64,000 bases of DNA, taken from the NCBI GenBank assembly GCA_041687075.1, contig JAWLCO010000003.1:1-64000 (forward strand), in the 5' to 3' direction. This DNA comes from ZC4RG25 sp041687075. Lineage in GTDB: Bacteria > Pseudomonadota > Alphaproteobacteria > Rhizobiales > Hyphomicrobiaceae. The position numbers were made by a program, and so were the translations under genes. This document shows, in pieces, positions 8,554 to 16,632 of the stretch. The notes below the pieces were generated by a model. That model was not told the DNA's origin. It did no database searches and was given only the letters and a program-made list of their open reading frames with translations. Position 1 is the stretch's first letter, and the number at the start of each line of letters is the position of its first letter.

Positions 8554-8667
8554 CTAGATGAGCGCCTCGTCGGCGGCCCCCAGATTGAACCCGGCGACAG
8601 CCGATGCCGCGAGCGCAGCAAGAGCGGTGATGGCGGCAATCATCAGAGCAGAGATCGACTTGGCCAT
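8554..8667 (-). CDS. Small hydrophobic/exported 37-residue protein
   Basis: A short gene supported mainly by its translation signal: AGGAGG lies 5 bases before the ATG on the minus strand. The product, beginning MAKSISALMIAAITALAAL, has a basic N-terminus, one hydrophobic segment and an Ala-Ser-Ala-Val-Ala-Gly region that could be a signal-peptidase site, leaving a mature peptide of only about 10 residues. It could equally be a single-span small membrane protein. No family is recognised and there is no partner gene in the same direction. Confidence 0.45.
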   Translation of the reverse strand: MAKSISALMIAAITALAALAASAVAGFNLGAADEALI

Positions 8668-9076
8668 GGCAGCCTCCTGTGCAAGTACCGGGTAAGAGGA
8701 GATCGGGACCGGCACCATTGCCGTCCTGATGCCTCCACTACGATGGGCCGGAGCGCCCGGAACACTTGTTGCCTGCCGCAAAAGGACGTGTTGGTGAAAG
8801 ATATGACCCGAGCAACGGGAGGGCTCCCAACACGTGAAACTGCATTGACTGAGACACACAGTGTCAGAATGGATAGGGTGTTTGTATGGCAGGTTGAGAA
8901 TTTCAGACAGAGTGGGGTATAAGCCATTTCAAACAGTTATAATGCTATTCCAAGTCCCCCTCCCTCCGCCAATCAGTCAGCAGCCTTGAACTTGCGGCCG
9001 ACTCGGCGAAAATTTGTGAAGCACACCAGGCTAATCGCGAATCGAAGTCCAGTCTCATTTTTTCTGGAGAGCCGGA
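8668..9076. other. Intergenic stretch holding the right-hand tRNA-end repeat
   Basis: About 400 bases between the small exported-protein gene and the sensor kinase. Apart from the 15-base tRNA-end copy at 8957-8971, no gene or terminator could be supported. The segment just before the repeat is noticeably more AT-rich than its surroundings. Confidence 0.4.
8957..8971 (+). repeat. Copy of tRNA 3' end, putative attachment site
   Basis: These 15 bases are identical to positions 1-15 of the window. Five further bases to the left (AAGTC) also fit the T-loop/T-stem part of a tRNA, giving a 20-base tRNA-like tail with no tRNA body upstream. This is the usual appearance of the distal attachment site created when an integrase inserts DNA at a tRNA 3' end. 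The left boundary of identity cannot be measured because the window starts inside the first copy. Confidence 0.5.
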
Positions 9077-10216
9077 TCAGGACGTCCGTGTCGCAGGCAA
9101 GGTAATTGTAAGCTCGACGCCATTGTCGCTCGACCAAGCAATTTCGGCGTCGATCGATTGGGCAAGCAGTCTGCTGAGCTGCATGCCCATTCCGTTCCCA
9201 GGTTGCGCGGCAGAATCGGGAAAGCCGATACCGTTGTCAGCGAGAACTATCCGGACACGACCCTCGCTCCAGGCCTCTGCCGCGACCCGAATTACGCCAG
9301 TTCCCACGGGGAAGGCATACTTCATGCTGTTCGTGAGGAACTCGTTGACGATCAAGCCGATGCGAACCGCTCGGTCCTGATCGATCACGACTTCAGATAG
9401 TGCAAGCTCCAGCCGGATCGGTCCTTCGGGATCGATTCCCTGCATTTGGAACCGACCCAGGCACAAGGCACGTAGATACTCGGACAAATTCACGCGCCCA
9501 ACAGGTCTTTCCGCTGAAAGATGCTGATGCGCCAGCCGGAGCGATTCGACTCCGGCGCGGATCTTGTCCAGTCGCGCCTTGGCCTCCAAGCCGATGGCCT
9601 CACGCTGCTCCAAGGACAGCAGCGTCGAGATCACCTGGAGATCGTTCCTGACTCGGTGCTGCAGCTCCCGAAGCAAGAGCTCTCGTTCCCGTGCCAGCAA
9701 ATCTATCTGTGATGCCGTGCGATGGCGTAGGACGGCGGCGCCCACCAGGTTCGCGTAGATTTGGAGAAAGTGTACGTCGTCCTCAGTGAATGGCCGCTCA
9801 TCCAACCTGTCCACTTCGAGCGTCCCGTATCGTTCATCACTGAATTGGATGACGACGTTGGCGGAATAGCAGATTTTGCAGCGCCGCACCAACTCCGAGA
9901 CGCGAAACCGCGTTTCGGTCGGGATGTGCGAGAGGACCGGCTCGCCCGTCATGAGCGCGAAACCTGCCGCGGACTCGCTATGGCCGGGAAGGCGTGTCGT
10001 CCCAGGCCTCGCGATCTCCGGCGGGATGCCCACGGATGCGCGAAGCAGCAGCTCGCCCTCGCCCGGAAGCCGTTTCAACACCTTGCCGATTTGCGCGTCC
10101 AGCCCCTGAGCGGCTGAGCTGCAAGCCTCGTCCAATATGGCCTGCAGGTCTGCCGAGTGCAGTGCACGCATGCCGAAGCGCGCCAGAGATTCCCGCTGTC
10201 GCCGCCAGGTTTCCAT
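9077..10216 (-). CDS. GAF domain sensor histidine kinase (HisKA_2 type)
   Basis: A 379-residue soluble sensor kinase. An N-terminal GAF domain covers roughly residues 20-170. The phosphoacceptor box ELQHRVRNDLQVISTLL (near residue 195) is of HisKA_2 type, and the C-terminal ATPase domain shows NEFLTNSMKYAF (N box) and DNGIGFP (G box). There are no membrane segments, so it should sense a cytoplasmic signal. HisKA_2/HWE kinases in alphaproteobacteria often feed the general stress response or single-domain response regulators, but no response regulator lies nearby. It is transcribed in the same direction as the next kinase, 268 bases downstream of it. Confidence 0.88.
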   Translation of the reverse strand: METWRRQRESLARFGMRALHSADLQAILDEACSSAAQGLDAQIGKVLKRLPGEGELLLRASVGIPPEIARPGTTRLPGHSESAAGFALMTGEPVLSHIPTETRFRVSELVRRCKICYSANVVIQFSDERYGTLEVDRLDERPFTEDDVHFLQIYANLVGAAVLRHRTASQIDLLARERELLLRELQHRVRNDLQVISTLLSLEQREAIGLEAKARLDKIRAGVESLRLAHQHLSAERPVGRVNLSEYLRALCLGRFQMQGIDPEGPIRLELALSEVVIDQDRAVRIGLIVNEFLTNSMKYAFPVGTGVIRVAAEAWSEGRVRIVLADNGIGFPDSAAQPGNGMGMQLSRLLAQSIDAEIAWSSDNGVELTITLPATRTS

Positions 10217-10484
10217 CCAATTCCATGTCCCTGCATGGGCTGAAAGGAAAGATCGATCAAGGCCAGTTCAGGTTCCACTAACACAGTGAGCGTTGGAGCC
10301 GCGGCAGAGCGGTGAAGCCCACGAAGATTTCGGCTTTGGCGCCCGTTCCTCTGGTCCGCGGCTGTTTCAATCCAAGCCGGCCGAAGCGAAAGCGGGAGGT
10401 GCTGCGCTTCGACGAGGCCGTCGGGCCCGAAGCTGCGGAGGTCCTTGCAGTCGAGCCTCAGACCGCCGGACAGTCTCCAGTGCG

Positions 10485-11741
10485 CTAGTTGCCTGGATCT
10501 GCAAAATTGAGCCGCAGGACGGTGCCTCCTCCCGCTCGCGAATCGAGAGTTGCCTGCCCCTTGACTTGCTGAGCGAGCACCTCGATCAGCCGCAACCCAA
10601 GCGAGCCGCTCCGACGTTGTGCCGACAGGCCGACCCCGTTGTCTTCAACACATAATTGCATTTGGGTATCTCCCGCCGGCCGCAACTGGACCAACACCCG
10701 CCCACGGCGCTCCTCCGGAAAGCCGTGCTTCAGCGCGTTGGTAAGTGCCTCGCCGACAATCAATCCGAGGGGCACCACGAGATCCGCGCCCCAGATCGCC
10801 TCCGTTTCCACGTCAATTTCGACATGCACTTGACCTTGTGGCGCCATGCTCTCGACCATCGAGCGGCAAATGCGCTGAAGGTAGTCGGCGAAATCGATCC
10901 GGTCCGGAGCATCCGTCTGGTACGCCAGCAACCCGTAGACATCGGCAATCCGCCCCAGTCGCGCGATCGCACTCTCAAGTGTATTACGGGTCGCCTCGTT
11001 TTCGGCCCTGCGGGCTTTCATTGCGAGCAACGAGATGGCGATCTGCAGTGCATTCTTCGTGCGGTGGTTCACCTCGCGCAGCAGGAAATCGCGGAAGCGC
11101 AGGTCCTGCTCCACCTCGGCGAGCGCATCACGCAGGATGGCCTCGGTGCGCCGCCGCCGTGTCACCTCGGCCTCCAGCCTCCTGTTCGCCTCGTGCAACC
11201 GTCTCGTGCTGACGCCGATGCGCCGGTCCAGCAGCTCTGTAGCGTCGAGCAACTCCCGCTCCCGGTTCACTGTCTCGGTGACGTCCAAGAAAGAGGCGAA
11301 GTGGCGCACGACCCGATCATTCTCGAACATAGGGGAAATGAAAGCAGCGGCCCAGATCTCGCGGCCGTCCTTCGTGTGAAACAGCACACGCTCGTTGAAC
11401 TCTTCCCTTGCCGCCATGGCAACCAGAAGCCGCTCTTTCACCTCGGGAGGGCTATCCGGGCTCGCCAGGAAGAAGTAGTTCTGGCCGAGAACCTCGTCAC
11501 GCTCGTAGCCGCACATGTCGAGGAAAGCCGCATTGGCATAGATGATCGGATTGTCGACGATTTGGGGGTCGGTCACCAACATTGGCATGCGGGTTGCCTC
11601 GACTGCCTCCACAAACGCGCCACCCCGATCCTGAAAATCACGAATACGGCGTTCGGATTCCTTCTGCCCCTTGCGTGTCCGACTCTGCTTGCGTACGGGC
11701 ATGCGAGCTTCCCCCTTTCGTGCTTCGTTGAAGTCTGACAC
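10485..11741 (-). CDS. PAS/LOV-like domain sensor histidine kinase (HisKA_2 type)
   Basis: This 418-residue soluble kinase has a PAS domain at about residues 45-155 that closely resembles bacterial LOV photoreceptors (IIYANAAFLDMCGYERDEVL, then a GxN block). The photoactive-cysteine position of the GxNCRFLQ motif is tyrosine here: GQNYFFLA, residues 86-93, Tyr89. A coiled-coil-like stretch follows (about 155-215), then the phosphoacceptor His226 in REVNHRTKNAL and an ATPase domain (NALKHGF, DNGVGL). The GTG start has GAGG overlapping the stop of the DUF421 gene nine bases upstream, so the two are probably co-transcribed; an ATG at 11702 also has a good ribosome site. Confidence 0.86.
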   Translation of the reverse strand: MSDFNEARKGEARMPVRKQSRTRKGQKESERRIRDFQDRGGAFVEAVEATRMPMLVTDPQIVDNPIIYANAAFLDMCGYERDEVLGQNYFFLASPDSPPEVKERLLVAMAAREEFNERVLFHTKDGREIWAAAFISPMFENDRVVRHFASFLDVTETVNRERELLDATELLDRRIGVSTRRLHEANRRLEAEVTRRRRTEAILRDALAEVEQDLRFRDFLLREVNHRTKNALQIAISLLAMKARRAENEATRNTLESAIARLGRIADVYGLLAYQTDAPDRIDFADYLQRICRSMVESMAPQGQVHVEIDVETEAIWGADLVVPLGLIVGEALTNALKHGFPEERRGRVLVQLRPAGDTQMQLCVEDNGVGLSAQRRSGSLGLRLIEVLAQQVKGQATLDSRAGGGTVLRLNFADPGN

Positions 11742-11750
11742 GACCTTTCC

Positions 11751-12245
11751 TCACGGCTGTTTCGCTATTGTTGTGATCTTCCCCTCCGGTTCAACAAAAG
11801 CGACCTTTACATCCTCAACCCTTTCGATTCCCTGCTCGCGAAGATGGCTCATCAGCTCTTCTTCGGTCACGAATTCCCGGCGCAAATTACGCCGCAATAA
11901 TTCGCCGTTTTCGATAATCTTCAGTGGTGGAGAAGAAAATAATGGTTCGAACGCAGGTACGCGCTGGCTCAAAAAGTTGATAAGAACGTTCCAGCCGACT
12001 AGCGTAGCAATGACAATGATCCCGTCGCCGACTGCAGTATATTCACCCATGGCCGGGGTGGCCGCCTGAGCAATCAAAACGACGAAAACCAGATCCATCG
12101 TTGAGAGCTCGCCGCCGGTGCGTCGCGGCATTACGCGGATGATGATGAGAATCCCCAAGTACAGCGCCGTTGCTCTCACGACAAGCTCGAGAACGGGGGT
12201 CGTGGGCGCAAAAATGACCAGCCAGTCAGCGGGGGCCAGTTCCAT
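11751..12245 (-). CDS. DUF421 domain membrane protein (YetF-like)
   Basis: A 164-residue protein matching the YetF/DUF421 family. Hydrophobic segments lie near residues 17-36, 48-64 and 70-90, with the family's PRRTGGELSTMDLVFVVLIA block. A cytoplasmic domain follows with PPLKIIENGELLRRNLRREF and EEELMSHLREQGIERVEDVK, as in Bacillus YetF/YdfS-type proteins. The function of the family is not established. It precedes the LOV-like kinase by nine bases in the same direction, implying co-expression. Confidence 0.85.
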   Translation of the reverse strand: MELAPADWLVIFAPTTPVLELVVRATALYLGILIIIRVMPRRTGGELSTMDLVFVVLIAQAATPAMGEYTAVGDGIIVIATLVGWNVLINFLSQRVPAFEPLFSSPPLKIIENGELLRRNLRREFVTEEELMSHLREQGIERVEDVKVAFVEPEGKITTIAKQP

Positions 12246-12871
12246 ACGTCAGTACCTTGTAGCCATTCCCCCCTGATACCACTTCATTGCAAGCCAGCAA
12301 CCCAGTAACCCGGCGGCCCATTCGGGGCGAATCATTCCAGAATTTCTGAAGTTGAGCCCACGTCTGGTCGCGGCCAGTCGACTGTTCCAAAATTGGCGAG
12401 CCTGAAGTGGGTAGAGCGCGGCGAACTCGGCACAACGCGCTGTGAGAATGTGCAATGCTGGTATCGAGAGCCGCAGGGTTGCGCCTGCCCTCGTCAACTC
12501 CATAGGCGAACCACGCGCTGATGTCCAAGACGTGCCATATCGATATATAGGGCGCTCAGCTTATTTCTGGGGCCCTTGGTCCACGCAGACGCATTACCGT
12601 GTCCACAGACCGGAGGCGGTGCTGTAACCAAAATGCGACTTACTGAACCGGAACGCGAACTCAATGCCCGGGTTCCCCCTCGCCAATTGCAGCAGGTGCG
12701 GGCTGTTTTCCCAGCGGCAGCTACCTCGCGGAAGGTTGGTGCGCTCATGTACCCTCGCGTGAGGCGACGCGCGGAGGCCGTGAGTGTCGGCATAAAAGCC
12801 GCCCTTCCCTCCCCAACGAAGGCGATTGATATTTGAAGCTCGTCGCCTAGCGGCAGCGCGCTCGAAAGGCC
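12246..12871. other. Intergenic stretch without a supported gene
   Basis: About 625 bases between the DUF421 gene and the GH13 gene. Several open frames of 60-100 codons exist on both strands, but none has a recognisable family, hydrophobic pattern or convincing ribosome site, and they overlap each other. It may contain decayed coding sequence; nothing specific can be claimed. Confidence 0.4.
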
Positions 12872-14608
12872 TCAAGGTAGAGCCTGCCTCATCTTATCAT
12901 CGATTTGGCGCGACATAATGGCGAATCCGAGCGCCGGCAGAACCAGGCCGTGCTCGATCACCTCGCGCGACAGGCCTGGGCCTTCAAGGACCCCGTCCCA
13001 CGATTCTTCTCCGTAGGGAAACAGGCGTTCCTGGGCGCTGAAGTTTGCGATGCAGGTCAGCATCGTGTCATCGCTGTATCTGTCCCAGACGATGAGTGGT
13101 GCAAGATCCGCACTTCTCACCCGCTCACCACCGAACTTGAGAATGGGTAGGTCTTTGCGCCACCGGAGGAAGGCTCGAACGAAGTTGAGGTTGGATTCCG
13201 GGTCTTTCTCCTGCCTGTCGACGGCCAGCGCGTCGTGTCCCTCCGCAAGCCGTATCCAGGGCTTGTCGCCATTCGTAAAGCCGCCGTGAGGCGCGTCGGA
13301 GTTCCAGGGCATGACGGTCCGCGCACCATCGCGGCCTTGAAAGTCGGGCCAGAGATTCTTGCCCCAGGGATCACGGATATCCTCGTAGGCGAGCTCGGGA
13401 TGGGGAAGACCGAGCTCCTCGCCCTGATAGATGATTCCGCCGCCTTTCAGCGTCAGCTGCAGAAACGCGAGGAGCTTCGCAGCTTCGCGGCGCAGGCCCG
13501 CCTCGACTGCGAACCGCGTGAGATTACTGACGGATCGCGTCGAGTCGTGATTGGAGAAGACGTTCATCAACCAGCCTGTCCTGAGAAACACATTGCGGCG
13601 GTCGATCATTTCGACGAGCGCCCCGGCCGATGGCTCGGCGTTGATCAAATCGAAATCGTAGGCGGCGTGAAAGCCTTCCCCTTGGACCGTATATTTCTCC
13701 GAAAGACGGGAGCTGTCGATATCGGCAAGCTCGCCGATGAGGATGCGCTCCCCCTCGTACTCGTCGACAGTGTCGCGCAATTTCTCGACGATTCCGAGAG
13801 CTTCGGGGACGTCGCGGTCGAACAGGTGAGTCTGCCGGCCGAATGGATTGTTGGGACCGCCGCCGATGAGCACGCCGTTGCCGGCGGACGAGATCGGAGG
13901 GTTGCGTCGCAGATCGGGGTCGCAGGCAAGACACTGGACCGCATCGAGGCGCAGGCCGTCGACACCAAGGTCGAGCCAGAACCTCATTTCGTTCTGTACG
14001 GCTTCGAGTGTTTCGGGGTTTTGCAGGTTCAGGGCAGGCTGGCACGCGAGAAAGGGGTGATAATAATACTGGGATCTTCGCGGGTCCCAGGTCCAGGCCG
14101 AGCCCCCGAAAGAGGACAGCCAATTATTGGGGGGACATCCGTCGGCGTCGGCGTCCGACCAGACGTACCAGTCTGCTTTTGGATTTGTCCGGCTCGAGCG
14201 GCTCTCGGCGAACCACGGGTGCTCATCGGACGTGTGTGCGGGAGTGAAATCGATCAGGACTTTCAGATTGCGCCGATGCGCGGCTTCAAGGAGCTCGAGG
14301 AAATCGTCCATTGTTCCGTGGCTCGCGTCGATGCCGCGGAAATCCTTTATGTCGTAGCCGAAATCTTTCTGTGGCGAAACGAAGAAGGGGCTCAGCCAGA
14401 ACCCGTCGACGTTCAGATTCTGGATATAATCGAGCTTCTCGATGACACCGCGAATGTCGCCGATGCCGTCACCGTTCGAGTCCCGAAAGCTGCGGATGTA
14501 AACTTGATAAAGCACGCAGCCGCGCCACCACTCGGTCCGGGAAAATGGCCGTAGCGGCTCCCGCAATATGGCACGGGCGATCAGAGCCTCCCGATTGAGC
14601 CGCATCAT
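12872..14608 (-). CDS. GH13 alpha-amylase-family glycosyl hydrolase (alpha-glucosidase-like)
   Basis: A 578-residue glycoside hydrolase family 13 enzyme. The TIM-barrel motifs are visible in order: IDFTPAHTSDEHPWF (region I), GVDGLRLDAV with the nucleophile Asp (region II), ILIGELAD with the acid/base Glu (region III) and VFSNHDSTR (region IV). The layout resembles oligo-1,6-glucosidase/alpha-glucosidase proteins. There is no signal peptide, so it should act on oligosaccharides in the cytoplasm. Its start overlaps the stop of the upstream GH13 gene by four bases. The protein is clearly related to that neighbour, pointing to an old tandem duplication. The exact substrate (trehalose, sucrose, isomaltose, maltose) cannot be fixed. 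Confidence 0.9.
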   Translation of the reverse strand: MMRLNREALIARAILREPLRPFSRTEWWRGCVLYQVYIRSFRDSNGDGIGDIRGVIEKLDYIQNLNVDGFWLSPFFVSPQKDFGYDIKDFRGIDASHGTMDDFLELLEAAHRRNLKVLIDFTPAHTSDEHPWFAESRSSRTNPKADWYVWSDADADGCPPNNWLSSFGGSAWTWDPRRSQYYYHPFLACQPALNLQNPETLEAVQNEMRFWLDLGVDGLRLDAVQCLACDPDLRRNPPISSAGNGVLIGGGPNNPFGRQTHLFDRDVPEALGIVEKLRDTVDEYEGERILIGELADIDSSRLSEKYTVQGEGFHAAYDFDLINAEPSAGALVEMIDRRNVFLRTGWLMNVFSNHDSTRSVSNLTRFAVEAGLRREAAKLLAFLQLTLKGGGIIYQGEELGLPHPELAYEDIRDPWGKNLWPDFQGRDGARTVMPWNSDAPHGGFTNGDKPWIRLAEGHDALAVDRQEKDPESNLNFVRAFLRWRKDLPILKFGGERVRSADLAPLIVWDRYSDDTMLTCIANFSAQERLFPYGEESWDGVLEGPGLSREVIEHGLVLPALGFAIMSRQIDDKMRQALP

Positions 14609-16257
14609 CGAACTTCTCCGAAATAGGCCTCGTCAGGCTCGATCGTGACGCAGTCTTTGCTGCAGAATGACGTAAAGCCATGCCCTTTCATTGGCTCGCC
14701 CAAATCTTCATCAGGAAGGAATAGATGCGCCTGCTCTTCGCCGAGATTGAAGGCGCACAGAATGCGCGCGCCCTGGAATTCCCTGTAGAATGCGAGGATC
14801 GGGCCGGTATTCTCGAGAAACGACATGGCTCCCCATCGCAGTGGCGGAATGGCCCTGCGCCAATCGAGGAACTGCCGGATGCGGTTGAGCGTCGAGCCGG
14901 GCGTGACGTCCTGTCTCGAGACGCTCAGCGGCTTGTGGTTTTCGGGAATTGGCAGCCAGGGCTCGGCGGAGCTGAACCCGCAATGCTCGGCCGCGTCATC
15001 CCACGGCATCGGCGTCCGAGCACCATCGCGGCCGAGGTAGGCGGGATAAAATTCGCGGCCATAGGGATCGACGAGCCGCTCATAAGGAATGTCGGCGTGC
15101 GCGAGGCCGAGCTCCGCCCCCTGATAAAGGCACATCGCGCCGCGCATCGTCGCCAATGCGGCATTGAGGGCCAGCTGGGGCTTGTTGCGGCCGAGCCGCG
15201 TGGTGGAGCGCGTGAAATCGTGATTGTCGAGCGCCCAGCACGGCCAGCCATCGTCGAGTGTGTGGCCGAGCGCGGTGGCGGTCGAGATGAGCTCCTCGGC
15301 GTCGATCGTTTCGGCGCCGAGCAACCAGTAGCCGTAAGCCAAATGGAGGCGATTTTGCGCGGTGTACTCGCGATGCAGTTTTTCGCCCTCGCTTTCGTGC
15401 AACTCTCCGAGCAGAACCCTGTCGCCGAAGGAGTCGGCGAGCTGGCGCAGCCGTTCCAGAAACTTCAGATTTTCAGGCTGACCGATGTCCCGCACGTGCA
15501 ATTGAAGCGAATAGGGATTGAACAGAAAATGTGAGCCGGCGGGGCGTTTCGGATTGACCGGGTTGTCACCCAGCTCCCGGTCATGGAAATAGAAGGCGCA
15601 GACATCGAGGCGCATTCCGTCGACGCCGAGCTCGAACCAGCGGCGGCAGACCTCGAGGACGGCGTCCTGAACCTCAGGGTTATGGAAATTGAGGTCAGGC
15701 TGCTGCCGCAGGAAGTTGTGCAGGTAGTACTGACCACGCCTCGGCTCCCACTGCCACGACGATCCGCCGAAAACGGAGAGCCAGTTGTTGGGCGGCGTTC
15801 CGTCGGGTCGCGGATCGGCCCAGACGTACCAGTCGGCTTTCGGTGAGGCTTGTGACTCCCGACTTTCAAGAAACCATGGATGCTGATCGGAGGTGTGACT
15901 TAAGACCTGATCCATGATCACCTTGATGCCGCGCGCGTGCGCTTCCTCAACGAGACGTTCAAACTCCTCCATGGTTCCGAACAGGGGGTCGACCTCCAGA
16001 TAGTCCGAGACGTCGTAGCCGAAATCGCGCATCGGCGACTTGACGAACGGCGAGATCCAGATCGCGTCGACGCCCAGTCGTTCCACGTAGTCGAGGCGCT
16101 GGCGTATGCCTGCGAGGTCGCCGATGCCGTTGCCCGAGGTATCGAGGAAGCTGCGCGGATAGATGTGATAGATCACCGCCCCCTGCCACCACTGCGGTGC
16201 TTCTGCGCCCGCTCCTGCTGAGTGGGGGCTTGTCTCGGTATGCTTTGTTTGAGACAT
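14605..16257 (-). CDS. GH13 alpha-glucosidase
   Basis: A 550-residue GH13 enzyme with the full catalytic set: MDQVLSHTSDQHPWF (region I), GVDGMRLDVCAF with the nucleophile Asp (region II), VLLGELHE with the acid/base Glu (region III) and ALDNHDFTR (region IV). The opening WWQGAVIYHIYPRSFLDTSG is typical of alpha-glucosidase/oligo-1,6-glucosidase proteins. No signal peptide is present. It is the first gene of a two-gene unit with the GH13 gene downstream (four-base overlap). No sugar transporter or LacI-type regulator accompanies the pair in this window, which is unusual for oligosaccharide utilisation loci. Confidence 0.92.
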   Translation of the reverse strand: MSQTKHTETSPHSAGAGAEAPQWWQGAVIYHIYPRSFLDTSGNGIGDLAGIRQRLDYVERLGVDAIWISPFVKSPMRDFGYDVSDYLEVDPLFGTMEEFERLVEEAHARGIKVIMDQVLSHTSDQHPWFLESRESQASPKADWYVWADPRPDGTPPNNWLSVFGGSSWQWEPRRGQYYLHNFLRQQPDLNFHNPEVQDAVLEVCRRWFELGVDGMRLDVCAFYFHDRELGDNPVNPKRPAGSHFLFNPYSLQLHVRDIGQPENLKFLERLRQLADSFGDRVLLGELHESEGEKLHREYTAQNRLHLAYGYWLLGAETIDAEELISTATALGHTLDDGWPCWALDNHDFTRSTTRLGRNKPQLALNAALATMRGAMCLYQGAELGLAHADIPYERLVDPYGREFYPAYLGRDGARTPMPWDDAAEHCGFSSAEPWLPIPENHKPLSVSRQDVTPGSTLNRIRQFLDWRRAIPPLRWGAMSFLENTGPILAFYREFQGARILCAFNLGEEQAHLFLPDEDLGEPMKGHGFTSFCSKDCVTIEPDEAYFGEVR

Positions 16258-16379
16258 GCGGCCTCTCCCGATCTTGCTGTTCCCAGTCTCGAACGCAGCC
16301 GGAAAGGACCAGGTTCACCGCACGAGACAGTTGAACGGCTTCATTACTCGACCGCTCCGTGCAAGTGCCTTGGTTTGCG

Positions 16380-16595
16380 TCAATGGATGGACCTCGGCGT
16401 CGCCTACAGCAGGCCCGGCCGCGCGTCGCGTGATGACATTGACATGGTCATCGCGTATTTCTCGCCTCTGAAAGAGCGGCGCGGCCTTGCGGGCTACCTT
16501 CCCAGCGGAGAGCAGCAGATGCTGGCGATCGGCGGTGCGCTGATGGCCCGGCCGAAATGATCCTGATGGACGAGCCAGCCATGGCATAGTGTAAG
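16380..16595 (+). pseudogene. livF-like branched-chain amino acid ABC ATPase fragment
   Basis: The plus strand encodes LKERRGLAGYLPSGEQQMLA followed by IGGALMARPK, recognisable as the signature-motif region of LivF ATPases (usually LSGGEQQMLAIGRALMARPK). The signature LSGGEQ has become LPSGEQ. A one-base frameshift then separates it from ILMDEPA, the Walker B segment. The Walker A half and the C-terminal region are missing, so this is a decayed internal fragment. It stops just before the acyl-CoA dehydrogenase gene. Confidence 0.65.
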
Positions 16596-16632
16596 TTCCT
16601 ATGGCAATTCCGGAATATGGAGTCTCACCCGC

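Noticed and set aside
12246..12871. Several 60-100 codon frames on both strands
   Set aside because: They overlap each other, lack ribosome sites and match no family I recognise.
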